A stretch of 64,000 bases of DNA from assembly GCF_918797505.1 (NCBI RefSeq), contig NC_092801.1, positions 23,002,116-23,066,115 of the forward strand. The letters are read 5' to 3'. Under the pieces are notes generated by a model that saw only the letters and a list, made by a program, of their open reading frames with translations, had not been told where the DNA came from and made no database searches. The stretch comes from Bemisia tabaci (Eukaryota; Arthropoda; Insecta; Hemiptera; Aleyrodidae). The stretch's first letter is position 1. Each line of letters begins with the position of its first letter. Shown piece by piece: positions 1 through 10,010 of the stretch. The translations under genes were made by a program, and so were the position numbers.

Positions 1-493
1 CCCCTCCCCCCTCCTCCAGGACATCCTGACAACACCACAGCGTCGGCGGCATCATAAATAATGATGATGATGATAACGGACTAATTTCTCCGGTGACCGC
101 GCGGCGCGCCACCGTCGCGTCGTCGTCGCCTCCTGGAAAAGTCCTCCTTTGTCTTCTCGGAAAAAGATGAGACAAGATTTCGAAGTTAATTTACTTGGAG
201 TGCTCATAACTTTTTGAAGAAAAAAAGTTTTGCCTCTCTGAAAGTTTTTCATGCAGCTACCAACAGAAATTAAACAAGGGTTTGGTGCCAACGTATGGGC
301 GTTGGAAAATGTTCATCGCTTGAAACTGTTGAATTTGTGGTAGGTTAGTTAGTTAAATGGCATAAAAATCACATTACACATTCACAGATTTTTCATATGA
401 CATTTGAGGAAGACATGTAACAAAAAAAAATCGTTTTTTTAAACAGCTTCAAATGGGGAAATATCGATGATCGATCATTCAAGCTATGCCACT
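1..493. other. Unassigned AT-rich DNA
   Basis: A short ATG/ATA microsatellite-like tract lies near 58-76. No gene, splice-flanked exon or repeat family shared with the rest of the window was recognised. Open frames here are short and lack any familiar motif. Confidence 0.5.
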
Positions 494-828
494 GGTCTGA
501 CACCGAGAAAAAACAACGATTAAAGCGCGCATTTTGCAGTGCGCGCAATCCGGGTATCTTCTCAGTCTTGTAAAAGTGCTGGCTGATATGCGTTTCATGC
601 CAACTGACCGACTGCCGACTGCATTGCATTTGGCGCAATGCGAGAAGTATTCATGCAGTCTTAAAGGCGCTAGTATGCGGGTCGCGCCGACCGCACTGTT
701 TGGCGCAATGCGTGAAGTATCCCTAGAGTCTTGCAGGCGCTGACATGCGTTCAACGCCGGCCGCACTGTGTTGGGCGCGATCATTCGAAATCGCGTTGAA
801 ATAACGTGACATCGAATAATGGGGCTTA
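494..828 (+). repeat. Family G element with 71-bp internal repeats, copy 1
   Basis: The core repeats a unit of about 71 bp (starts near 613, 684 and 755) containing CCGACCGCACTG, a TTGGCGCAATGCG segment and a GAAGTATTC segment. The left end resembles the reverse complement of the end of the copy near 24530, and the right end finishes in GGGGCTTA, as at 52095. Related copies lie at 24262-24530, 32800-32935/35690-35815 and 51868-52095. It behaves as a dispersed element built around a small tandem repeat. No coding potential was recognised. Confidence 0.6.
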
Positions 829-1723
829 AAAAGCCTATGTTATGTTTCGACGTCGCATGAGCATTCCAACGTTGCCTCGTTTCTTCCGATTAAATATTTT
901 TGCCGAGAAAAGTCAGGAAAGTTCTCTGAGTTTAATTTTTTTAGATTGAATGAATCATTCAACAAGGTACGAATTTAAGCACCTGACAAGCAGGGCCTTT
1001 GGGTAGTTTTTAGCGAAGGAGAACCAAATGCTCGGCAAAAAATTAAGTTTTGAAGGTTTAATAAATCTATCATGTTAAAAATAAATAAATAAAAGTGTTA
1101 ACTTTGCGTTTGGTTTGATACCGCGAGGTCGGTTAAGTTAAGTTTCGTGTGCTGTGAAACCAGTTTACTAAACAACGGCTTTGTTTAGAAAAAAGACTGA
1201 TCAGCACGTGCAGAACTCAACAGTCAAGGATAAGGTAATTTCAAGGCTTGAACGACGAAGGCCCGAAAAAAAGTTACCACCTGTCGCTTTACTGTGAGAG
1301 GCCGATAGCTGTGAGATTTATGACGAAGTAATGGCTCCGTCATCTCTGCTTCTGAGCTGTTCAGAGGGGGAGAAAAACCAAGTTTGGGGGAAGCAAATTA
1401 TTGACCAAGGGTTCCAAAAGCAAGCTAACGCTGTTTATCACCATCATTTATCTCGAGCAAGAAAAAAAGGAAGTCCGAGGCCTTAAAAAATGAAGCCTCG
1501 CCGAGAGTCTTCCCACGCAAATGTCCCCTCATCATCTATAGGATTAATTTTAAATTTAAATAACGCCAGCTTGACTCATCCATTGGGTCCTCATTTGCAT
1601 AGATGCCAAGTTGGAGGGCTATTCATAGTCGTTTCTTAAACAGTTCCTTTCACTAAGACGCTATGAAAGCCCCATATGGTTTATTTGCGATTAACGAGGG
1701 TCAAAGAGGCCTTCAACATGGCT
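829..1723. other. Unassigned DNA
   Basis: No gene or shared repeat was seen. Stop codons are frequent in all frames. Confidence 0.45.
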
Positions 1724-1795
1724 TCATATGGATTGCAGTTTGCAAAAAGGAATCAAGAGCAATCCAAAGTCCCTAAGATGGCGCAACTTTTTTTA
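1724..1795 (+). repeat. Half copy of MITE family Q
   Basis: The segment reads GGATTGCAGTTTGCAAAAAGG and continues through AGAGCAATCC to a GCAACTT box. This is the left terminal half of the element that is complete at 15591-15851. No matching right end was found nearby. Confidence 0.5.
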
Positions 1796-2751
1796 CCCTG
1801 TAAATATACACTGATCATCTGAATAAGTTATAATTCCTAATACGCAATAATTTCAAGACGCGAAAATTACCGTTGTAAATTTGATTTTTTACATGATTCA
1901 GTAATTTTATGCCAAAGAATGTAAGTTGCACATTCTTAGCACAAATTTAGTTTTTGGTGAGGGACGCAGAAAGCGCACTAATGCCCAAGTTATAGCCTTT
2001 CTTTTCATCGATTAGTTATGTAAAGATTACGAAATGGTTCTTCGGATTTTTGTATTTTTTAAGAGGATTCAAGGTTGCATTGTAAGTGTATTACAGTGAG
2101 GAGAAAGGGTTAAAAAAACGAAGGAAAAGTTATTATGTGTGAATAGTCTGTTCAACTATTTCGACTTTTTGATAAATATCAGTCGTTTTTTTTATTCAAG
2201 TGAATTTCTTGGAAAATCTCTGGAATTTTCAACGAAAAATGATGAGTGGCAACCTAGCTTTTTTAGACGGAGACTCGCAGAATTTTTCTACTCCATTGCT
2301 TCGGGAATATAAAGTTCTATCCAGGTTCTTTTGACTCCCAAACCGCTGTCAATTACATGGGGTAAAAAATGTGTGATGGCTGGAATGAGGGTAAGTTGTT
2401 CTGGAGAGTGAATATTCACTGAAAGACAAAACCAGATGGTGAACATGAAAAAGGGCAACCTCAAGCAGATTCAACCTGACTAGCTTTCACTTTACTAAAT
2501 GTTATCCTAACTTCTCCATTTGCCTTTTGAACACTGAAGTTTATTTTTTAAACCAAATTCCTTGACGCTTTTTTTCACATTATACGTTGAGTATAAAGAG
2601 CACAATCTAAAAATGAACCGAGGCAGAATAAAAACAGAATGTTGCAAAACTTCAAATCGCTGAAACCCCGATTTGCTTGTAATAATAACCCAACCCTCCA
2701 TCCAATCCTTCAAGAATTGGCGCAGGTATCTCGATAAGCCACTAAAAAGCT
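1796..2751. other. Unassigned AT-rich DNA
   Basis: Nothing recognised: no family seen elsewhere in the window and no coding motif. Confidence 0.45.
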
Positions 2752-3029
2752 CTGCGGGTTGATTATTGAAATTGATAGACAAAGCAATAGACATAGAAGA
2801 CAAAAAGGATTTGGCGGGATCCTATTGGTAGAAGCGGGTGGTTGCAATGGACAAAGGAGGTGGGTAATAGACTAACTAACGGCAACCCTCGAGAGACCCG
2901 ACAGTTAGTCTATCATTTTCTCCCTTAGTCTATGAGAGCCACCCATTTCAACCAATAGGATTGCTTCATACCCCCTTCGTCTTCTTTGTCTATAGCTTTA
3001 TCTATCAATTTCAATAATCGGCCCGCTGG
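2752..3029 (+). mobile_element. MITE family M, copy 1
   Basis: The ends are inverted repeats: CTGCGGGTTGATTATTG on the left and CAATAATCGGCCCGCTG on the right. Both continue inward through AAATTGATAGA and an AAAG box. The element is about 278 bp and has no ORF of note. A second, heavily invaded copy lies at 26082-26856, and a terminal remnant is visible near 61130-61155. Confidence 0.7.
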
Positions 3030-3049
3030 ACTATAAATAGGTCAGTGGC

Positions 3050-3175
3050 AAAGTGTGAAAAATCGAAAATTTTTTATATTTCCCCATTTAAAGCTATGGT
3101 AAAGCATCGATATTTATGGTGTTCGTTGCGAGCACCTTATTTATCGATCCACTCCCATAGGTTTAAAAAATCCAT
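3050..3175 (+). mobile_element. Family O foldback, diverged copy
   Basis: A small hairpin carries AAAGCTATGGTAAAGCATCGAT, then GGTGTTCGTTGCGAGCACC, then a mirrored ATCGATCC and CCCATAGGTTTAA. The same plan occurs at 7449, 23080, 48739, 51551 and 54415. Its outer ends are degraded. Confidence 0.55.
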
Positions 3176-3369
3176 CAACCTAAAAGATTGAAGCATTAGT
3201 AACTTTCTTACAAGCTCTTAAAGCATCAGAACAGGCCCGCCAGTCACTTTCCTTCCTGTGAGCAACTTAGGCACTCGATACATTGTATCGAGCAAGGGGT
3301 CCAAACGACATCGCAAAGGCGGTATACCGTATGACCCAACTTCATGTGGGTTGGTTCGTTTCTGTTAAA

Positions 3370-3945
3370 CTCGGTCCAATTTTGAATTTTTGGAGAGGAG
3401 GTCCGTTTTCACAGATCATAGATACAAATTTTTAAGTGCAGCCCGAGACGATGATAACAGTGGAAAACACAAGGCGGAAAAACGGGAAACAGGCTAAAAA
3501 TACACAATTAATAAAACCCGAGACGTTTCGACTCAAAACTAAGTCATTTTCAGTCGGAGACAATAAAAATTTTAAAAAAAACGATAAAAAACCTAAGCCC
3601 TACGGGCCTACATGGGCCGGAATCTGAGAAAAAGAGACAATTGAAAACCACATCAATTCCCCCATTTATCAATTTTCTCTTTTTCTCAGATTTCGGCCCA
3701 TGTAGGCCCGTAGGGCTTAGGTTTTTTATCGTTTTTTTTAAAATTTGTATTGTCTCCGACTGAAAATGACTTAGTTTTGAGTCGAAACGTCTCGGGTTTT
3801 ATTAATTGTGTATATTTAGCCTTGTTTCCCGTTTTTCCGCCTTGTGTTTTCCACTGTTATCATCGCCTCGGACTGCACTTAAAAATTTGTATCTATTATC
3901 TGTGAAAACGGACCTCCTCTCCAAAAATTCAAAATTGGACCGAGT
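3370..3945. repeat. Family R long foldback, first palindrome
   Basis: Two arms of about 285 bp are near-perfect reverse complements around a centre near 3657. The left arm starts CTCGGTCCAATTTTG, and the right arm ends CAAAATTGGACCGAG at about 3944. Each arm carries the GCCCTACGGGCCTACATGGG segment next to the loop. The 63-codon ORF in the left arm is only a reading of the arm. A related, degraded element lies at 54090-54385. Confidence 0.75.
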
Positions 3946-3948
3946 TTA

Positions 3949-4215
3949 AAAGCCCTACGGGCCTACATGGGCCGGAATCTGAGAAAAAGAGAAAATAGAT
4001 AAATGGGGGAATTGATGTGGTTTTCAATTGTCTCTTTTTCTCAGATTCCGGCCCATGTAGGCCCGTAGGGCTTAGGTTTTTTATCGTTTTTTTTTAAAAT
4101 TTTTATTGTCTCCGACTGAAAATGACTTAGTTTTGAGTCGAAACGTCTCGGGTTTTATTAATTGTGTATTTTTAGCCTTGTTTCCCATTTTTACACCTTG
4201 TTTTTCCACTGTCTT
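3949..4215. repeat. Family R second, partial palindrome
   Basis: Immediately after the first palindrome the loop-proximal arm is repeated (about 3950-4005). It is followed by another full inverted arm to about 4215 that repeats 3665-3870. The locus is therefore a three-armed structure rather than one clean foldback. This suggests partial duplication of an arm or recombination between two copies. Confidence 0.65.
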
Positions 4216-4489
4216 CACAGATCCCGTCACAAGCATATTTTTTTATTTTTCAAAAAAATAAATTAATTAATAATTATTTTGTGTTTGTTACCATACATAC
4301 AATGCCCATAAAAACCCCAGATTAAAAGTGTGAAACTGGCATACATGAGTGAGTTCCGGACATGGACGATGCATTTTCAGGGGTAGTCGGGAGCTGAACA
4401 CGCGAATGAGCATGATGATTTTGTTCCTGCGGTGGCCTATACGGCCGGCACGCATCGCCCGAACAATCCATCCGCCATGTTTTATCGCT

Positions 4490-4680
4490 TCTCAACCCTC
4501 ATCGCTCATTATTCCGCAGCCTCTCCACGTAAGGGCGTACCTCGATTTCCACAGGGACTGTGTTACACATAAGAATCCATGCCTTCTCGGGCTCATCACG
4601 AAATCGAGATATGCCCTTACGTCAGAGGAGCGACGATTATTCTGCAGCCTCTCCACGTACTCGCGGGGTTCCACTGCTCG
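4490..4680. repeat. Family DD foldback, copy 1
   Basis: Inverted segments share CAGCCTCTCCACGTA, CTTACGT and an ATCGAGAT/TCGATTTC core. Because of the symmetry both strands translate to similar short peptides, so the 165-codon ORF across it (4349-4846) is not taken as a gene. Related segments occur at 8889-9035 and 45975-46085. Confidence 0.5.
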
Positions 4681-4714
4681 GTCTCACGGTGTTGCCCATA
4701 TTTTCAAATTTCCT

Positions 4715-4963
4715 CTGTCGTGCTACGTAAGAACGCCGTATGAGCCATCAGGCGTTGCCAAATTTCCCTCGACAAACCATGAATATTCAGGAAAATTTGT
4801 GTGTATTTTATCTCCGATTTTTCAGAGGATTTTGCTCTTAATTTGATCAAAAAATTCTGAAATTAAGAAAAAATATTCATAACTTTCTTCAAAAATAAAT
4901 CTTTTCAGAGAAGGTATATGTCAGCATTCGAACGCTTTTACGGCATTTTTACTTAGCACGGCA
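4715..4963 (+). mobile_element. MITE-A, array copy 1
   Basis: The left end is CTGTCGTGCTACGTAAGAAC and the right end is TTTTTACTTAGCACGGCA. The interior is AT-rich and non-coding. It keeps the uninterrupted CTCTTAATTTGATC site that is split by element B in the next copy, so it serves as the empty-site reference. Confidence 0.75.
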
Positions 4964-4991
4964 CTGTGTTGCCCATATTTTAAAACCTCCT

Positions 4992-5788
4992 CTACCGTGC
5001 TACGTAAGAACGCCGTATGAACCATTAGGCGTTGCCGAATTTCCTGCGACAAACCATGAATATTCAAGAAAATTTGTGAATATTTCATCTCCGATTTTTC
5101 AGAGAATTTTGCTCTTAATGGACCACTAGACAAGGTACGAATTTCAGCATTCTGATACATGTTTCTTAACCAAAATTTTACGTAAAACACGATGCGCACA
5201 ACGAATATTACCGAAATCAACTCCTTCCAAAGATATTAATGATTCTTGGTGCGTGAATTCAAACCACCCGCTTATGAAAACTCAATGCTCTACGTGATTC
5301 ACATCGCTCGCTAAACGTTATCATGAACGTCTCTGCGATAAAAAAATCTGGCAACCTAAATCTTGACACTTTGGCTCAGCTATAGCATATTACGTATAGT
5401 TTGAAACATACATGGTGGGAATTGAACATTGCTCGATTGAGAAGATCGCTGAAACCGTTGTAGTGCGCGATTTGACTCACGTAGAGCTTTGAGTTTCATG
5501 TGAGCGGGCAGTTCAAATTCCTCGTAACCAATGTAAAATAAAAATGTTAATAGCTTCGTCAAGAGTTGGTTTCAGTAATTTTCGTTGCGCGAATCGTGTT
5601 CTACATGAAATTCTGGTTTAGATACATGTATCAGAATGCTTAAATTCGTACCTTGTCTAGTGGTCCATTTGATCAAAAAATTCTGAAATTAAAAAAAATA
5701 TTCATAACTTTCTTCAAAAATAAATCTTTTCAGAGAAGATATTTGGCAGCATTCGAACGCTTTTACGGCATTTTTACTTAGCACGGCA
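4992..5788 (+). mobile_element. MITE-A, array copy 2, interrupted by element B
   Basis: The copy begins CTACCGTGCTACGTAAG and ends TTTTTACTTAGCACGGCA. It is split at 5120-5666 by a complete family B element. Outside the insertion it is very close to copies 1 and 3. Confidence 0.75.
5120..5666 (+). mobile_element. MITE family B, copy 1 (inserted in MITE-A)
   Basis: The terminal inverted repeats (TIRs) are GGACCACTAGACAAGG on the left and CCTTGTCTAGTGGTCC on the right; similarity continues inward through a GATACATGT box. The element is about 547 bp. Comparison with the uninterrupted site in the adjacent copy (CTTAATTTG) shows that only the dinucleotide AT is duplicated, or that AT belongs to the target. 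Other complete copies are at 11512-12058 and 18296-18847, both also flanked by AT. Confidence 0.8.
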
Positions 5789-5816
5789 CTGTGTTGCCCA
5801 TATTTTAAAACCTCCT

Positions 5817-6049
5817 CTACCGTGCTACGTAAGAACGCCGTATGAACCATTAGGCGTTGCCGAATTTCCTGCGACAAACCATGAATATTCAAGAAAATTT
5901 ATGAATATTTCATCTCCGATTTTTCAGAGAATTTTGCTCTTAATTTGATCTAAAAACAATATTCATAACTTTTTTCAAAAATAAATATTTTCAGAAAATA
6001 TATTTGGCAGCATTCGAACGCTTTTACGGCGTTCTTACTTAGCACGGCA
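5817..6049 (+). mobile_element. MITE-A, array copy 3
   Basis: Starts CTACCGTGCTACGTAAG and ends TTCTTACTTAGCACGGCA. It is uninterrupted and non-coding. Confidence 0.75.
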
Positions 6050-6077
6050 CCGTTTTGCCAATATATTCAAACTTCCT

Positions 6078-6546
6078 CTGCTGTGCGCTACGTAAGAACG
6101 CCGTATGAGCCGTCAGGCGTTGCCAAATTTCCTTAGACAAACCACAAATATTCAGGAAAATTTGTCTCGTTTCGTTGGAAATTTTCATCTCCGATTTTTC
6201 AGAGGATTTTGCTCTTAATTTGATCAAAGAATTCTGAAAATTAAAAAAAAAAAAAAAAAATATTCATAACTTTCTTCAAAAATAAACATTTTCAGAGAAG
6301 ACATTTGGCAACATTTGAATGCTTTATGGCGTTTGCCAATGACATTGCCAAATTTCCTTCGATAGATCATGAATATTCATGGGTGAATATTCGTCTCCGA
6401 TTTTTCAAAGGATTTCGTTCTTAATTGATCTAACAATTCTGACACCTCAAAAAAGAAAATATTCATAACTTTCCTCAAAAAAAATTTCAGAGAAGAAATA
6501 TGGCAAAATTCGGATGCTTGCAAGGCGTTTTTACTTAGCACGGTAG
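6078..6546 (+). mobile_element. MITE-A, array copy 4, internally duplicated
   Basis: Starts CTGCTGTGCGCTACGTAAG and ends TTTTTACTTAGCACGGTAG. It is about twice the length of the other units because a stretch of the interior (GAATATTC, CCGATTTTTCA, CATAACTTTC) occurs twice, at about 6110-6300 and 6350-6490. Confidence 0.65.
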
Positions 6547-6657
6547 TCCTGGGGCCTGAGCTCGGTGAGTAATCGTGACGCTCAGAAACAGTTTTCCAAA
6601 TATCCTAGGAAACAATAAAATGTTTCAAAGACGTTTTCTTCTTAAAATGGAAGGCCA

Positions 6658-7042
6658 TATGGACGTATTTCTACCAAACAGACCTATGTGGCGATGAGAA
6701 ATGTGGGGTGTGCTCTTGGAAGCTGCATAAGAAGCAATGTAAAAGTGGGCGTGGTTCCTTTTGAAGAATTGGAAAAGCGGGATATTGCATTCTATCAAAG
6801 AGACCTATGTGCAACTGAATGCGGAACTCATGAGCCGCGGGCATGGCAAGAGAGCGTTGTGGACAGGGCTCATGAGTTAATGACCACGACTACCGCAACC
6901 ACGAGGAACGTGACGCGGCGTCCTCCTCCGTTGACGTCACTGGCGCACAATTATTCTCATTCACTCTTACGGCCAGAGACTAACGAGCACACCCCACATT
7001 TCTCACTTCCACATAGGTCTCTTTGGTAGAACTACGTCCATA
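6658..7042 (+). mobile_element. MITE family S, copy 1
   Basis: The ends are inverted: ATATGGACGTATTTCTACC on the left and GGTAGAACTACGTCCATAT on the right, each followed inward by an AGACCTATGTG box. A 113-codon ORF runs through it without any recognised motif. The interior GTGGGGTGTGCTC...GAAGCTGCAT is shared with 18848-19110 (inverted) and 47035-47145. Confidence 0.65.
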
Positions 7043-7448
7043 TCATCTGAAAACAGGCTTGGGACAGTTTCAGGAGATACTTTATGGTGACATTCGTGTG
7101 TTTTTAAAATTTTTAAAATTTTTAAAATGTATTTTCCAATAATCTTAAAAAAATTTTAAACTTTAAAAGTCAATAAAATACATACAAAGTTTTAGTCATT
7201 TTTTAAAATATATTTAAAAACGTTTTAAAATGTTCCGTGAAAACGATTTTGAAACATTAATACTAAACTACTACTGATTATTTGACATTTTTGTATGTAA
7301 ATTCGAAGGAATACTCTCATATGCCAAAAATCAAACTATATTTTGTGGCACAACAGCGGTCGTTGATCGTCCATTAAAACGGCGAAACATGATTACAGAT
7401 CAGTAATACATTCGCGAATCAAAATACGCCTTTCCGTAGTTCCACCGC
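7043..7448. other. Unassigned AT-rich DNA
   Basis: Contains TTTTAAAATTTT-type low-complexity sequence near 7105-7230. Nothing else was recognised. Confidence 0.5.
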
Positions 7449-7612
7449 ATCGGTGACGAGGCGTGAATGATCGATTATCGATATCTCATCATTTGAAGCC
7501 ATGTTAAAGAATCGATTACTAAGGTGTTCGCTGGGAACACCCTGATAATCGATCTTTTTTCATAGGTTTGAGTGGCAGATCAATCGATATATCTCAAACG
7601 CCACCGCACCGC
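7449..7612 (+). mobile_element. Family O foldback MITE
   Basis: Hairpin with GCGTGAATGATCGATTATCG at the left, GGTGTTCGCTGGGAACACC at the centre and ATCGATATATCTCAAACGCC at the right. The sequence is close to the better preserved copy at 48739-48904. Confidence 0.65.
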
Positions 7613-7977
7613 ATCGATATACCTTCCACAGTCTCGTGATCTCTAACAACGCACTCAACAGCGCGAAAAAGAATCAATTGGGGGGTGGGAGGAGGGAGGG
7701 AAGAGAACCCGTGTAACGAAACTTTTAATTTTTTCGCCAGCTGCATGAAAGTTGATTAAACTTTTATTCCTTCCGGCGCCTCATTTGCGGAAACATGAAA
7801 CAGCTGAAAAAAACAATATCCGAGTCATGAATGGAAAAAAAGAGAAAAAAACGCGAAAAAAATAGAAAAGAAGGGAGACAACCGCATCAAAGGAGAGGAA
7901 GAGAGATAGAGAGAGGAGGCTGGACTTTGAATTATGTGCAAGAGTAAGGAACGCGAGTAAATTTCACGAGAGGTGCA
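7613..7977. other. Unassigned purine-rich DNA
   Basis: Includes a GGGAGGAGGGAGGGAAGAG tract (7686-7706) and an A/G-rich tract at 7830-7920. No gene was seen. Confidence 0.45.
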
Positions 7978-8744
7978 CTGTCGTGCTAAGGGAAGAACGC
8001 CGTATGAACATTCGAGGGTTGCCAAATGTCCTTCGGTAAAATTTTTATTCAGGAAAGTTATGAACATTTTGTCTTGAAATTTTTAGAACTTATCGACGGA
8101 ATTGCAAGCACAATGGAGATGTTGCATATGTGAGGGATTTGCGATTTGACTGTTGATTCTTATGTAAAAGTTCGCGAGAAACACGATGATGCCACTGGTT
8201 TTCTCTGAAATCATCTCCCAAGCTCAAAAAAAGCTCTCAAAGTGAGGCTAAAATGGAGGGGATATCCCAACCTACCCTGAGAGTCCACCTCTACATCAAA
8301 ACAAACTCTCCATGCAAAGATAGGGAGCAAATACATTCGCAAGGTTGTCGTGTTTTCAGTCTTGGAGTCCTCAAATAAAGTAGCAGCCCTGTCAATGTAT
8401 TAGCTCCCTATCTTTGCATGGAGAGTTTGTTTTGATGCAGTGGTGGACTCTCAGGGTAGGGTGGGATATCCCCTCCATTTTGGCCTCAGCTTGAGAGCTT
8501 TTTTTGAGCTTGGGAGATGATTTCAGAGAAAACCAGTGGCACCATCGTGTTTTTCGCGAACTTTTACTTAAGAATCAATGGTCAAATCGCAAATCCCTCA
8601 CACATGCAACATCTCCATTGCAAGCAAAATTATCTTAAAAATTGGAAGAAAAATATTCACAAGTTTACCAGGAAATTCGTGTTTTATCGAAGGAAATTTG
8701 GCAACGCCTGAAGGTTCATACAGCGTTTTTCCTTAGCACGGCAG
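7978..8744 (+). mobile_element. MITE-A interrupted by element E
   Basis: Left end CTGTCGTGCTAAGGGAAG, right end CTTAGCACGGCAG. The element is split by a 508-bp family E insertion at 8112-8619. The outer flanks TGCA and TGAT do not give a clean TSD. Confidence 0.75.
8112..8619 (+). mobile_element. Element E, hAT-like long foldback, copy 1
   Basis: The TIRs are AATGGAGATGTTGCATATG on the left and a matching ATGCAACATCTCCATT on the right. Almost the whole element is self-complementary; for example GGGGATATCCC and AGAGTCCACC arms recur inverted at 8420-8480. It is flanked by GCAAGCAC (8104-8111) and GCAAGCAA (8620-8627). An 8-bp duplication with one mismatch is typical of hAT-type insertion. No transposase is encoded. 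A second copy is at about 23655-24161. Confidence 0.75.
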
Positions 8745-8888
8745 TGATAGCCCAAGATGAAACCAAGTGAAAAAGAGCTTGAGAGTCGAGGGAAACCGGA
8801 ACTTTAAAAAAGCTGAACAAAATGAAACAAGACAAAGGGACGGAGAAAGCTCAAAAGCGCACCCGTAAAGCACTTCCGGGCGCCTTCC

Positions 8889-9035
8889 TTCCTTACGACG
8901 TCGCTCCGCGCCGTGAGGGGGTATCTCGAGTATAGCCATGAGCCCCCAAAAGCGTGGTTTTATACGTGAAGCGAGGCCCACGTGGAAATTGGGATACGCC
9001 TTTACGTCGAAGGGGCGACGACGAGAGGTGAGGGG
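8889..9035. repeat. Family DD foldback, copy 2
   Basis: GGGGGTATCTCGAGTATAGCC on one side and GGATACGCCTTTACGTCGAAG on the other mirror the arms seen at 4490-4680. The 107-codon minus-strand ORF over it has no recognised domain. Confidence 0.45.
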
Positions 9036-9221
9036 CGAGAGGTGGCCAGATAGCAATATATCACGTCAGAAGTGATATCTTGGCCCGATTCAAAGTGAGC
9101 GGAAATATCTGAATGAGACGAGGGTGTCATTAATAATAACCGGTTTATCGGGTTCAATTCATTTTTTAGCCCCGTTCCTATTCGCTTCTGTCTAAACTCG
9201 AAATGGCGTTGTCAAGTTTTA

Positions 9222-9460
9222 CACTGGGAAAAAAAAAAAAAAAAAACACATTGGATCTAGAGTCCAGACTCCTGAAAACATTGACAAGAAAACATACTCT
9301 TGCTTCAATTAGATTTTTGCTTAAATCAAAAGGAAATCCGCTCAAATTAAGAAGCTTGGTTCTTGATTTAAGCAAAAATCCGATTGAATCAAGAGTATTT
9401 TTTCTTGTCAATGTTTTTAAGAGTCTGGACACTAGATCCAATGTGTTTTTTTTCCAAAGT
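9222..9460. mobile_element. MITE family J, copy 1
   Basis: Ends are CACTGGG plus an A-run on the left and a T-run plus CCAAAGT on the right, each followed inward by ACACATTGGATCTAGAGTCC or its complement. Most of the element is a hairpin around an AAATTAAGAAGCTTGG loop. Both strands give similar short ORFs of about 87 codons, which reflect the symmetry only. Confidence 0.7.
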
Positions 9461-9499
9461 ATTTGTTGAGGACAGAAAAGGCTCGATTTTAGGATTATT

Positions 9500-9754
9500 C
9501 TGCCGTGCTAAGGATAAACGCCGTATGAGCATTTGAGAGTTGCCAAATTTCCCTTGATAAAACATGTATTTTTGATGACATTCATGCATATTTTTCCTTG
9601 GAATTTTTAGATAGTTTAAATTCAATTGCGCGTGCAAAATTGTCTGAAAATTTTGGGAAAGAATATTCACAATTTTCCTGATAAATTTGGATTTTATTGA
9701 GGGAAACCTGGCAACGCTTGAAGGATCATACGACGTTCTTCCTTAGCACGGCAG
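9500..9754 (+). mobile_element. MITE-A with TATT target duplication
   Basis: Left end CTGCCGTGCTAAGGATAAAC, right end TTCTTCCTTAGCACGGCAG. It is uninterrupted at 255 bp. It is flanked by TATT at 9496-9499 and 9755-9758, an exact 4-bp duplication. Confidence 0.85.
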
Positions 9755-9824
9755 TATTGGGCTCCTCAACACATGTTAGGTGAAGGAATATCGACGTTGA
9801 AATTACCAGAAAACGTATCTCGGT

Positions 9825-10010
9825 GTGCGAAGCCGTAAGATTTCCTGTTATAATTTCTTTTTTAAATGGGAAACTACTCAAAGTTAATTCTTGAAAACTT
9901 CCCTCTTTTTCTTCTATGTACGGAAAAAACTCTGTGAAAATTTAAAGATATTAGATTGTTGTGTCCTCCTTCAAAAAAATAAAATAAGAGCGGAGATTTG
10001 TATAAACACG
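9825..10010 (+). repeat. Diverged fragment of MITE family C
   Basis: Shares GGGAAACTACTCAAAGTTAA, a TTTTTCTTCT box and AAAATAAGAGCGGAGATTT with the interior of complete copies at 24631 and 40178. The termini are lost. Confidence 0.55.

Larger units (their letters stand above)
4685..6546 (+). repeat. Tandem array of MITE-A copies
   Basis: Four consecutive, same-orientation copies of MITE-A are joined by a shared linker of about 28 bp (GTGTTGCCCATATTTT followed by AAACCTCCTCT). The linker is seen before each copy at about 4688, 4969, 5791 and 6051. Because the linker is repeated along with the element, the array grew by tandem duplication or unequal exchange and not by four separate insertions. 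The fourth unit also contains a partial internal duplication. Confidence 0.75.

Noticed and set aside
494..828. Possible CRISPR-like or microsatellite array
   Set aside because: The units are about 71 bp without unique spacers, and the window is eukaryotic. It fits a dispersed element with a tandem core.
4349..4846. 165-codon plus-strand ORF
   Set aside because: It covers the DD foldback and the start of the MITE-A array. Both strands give similar peptides because of the inverted repeats, and no protein motif is present.
9178..9469. Opposed 87-88-codon ORFs; also those at 49849-50189
   Set aside because: They are readings of the self-complementary family J MITE on both strands.
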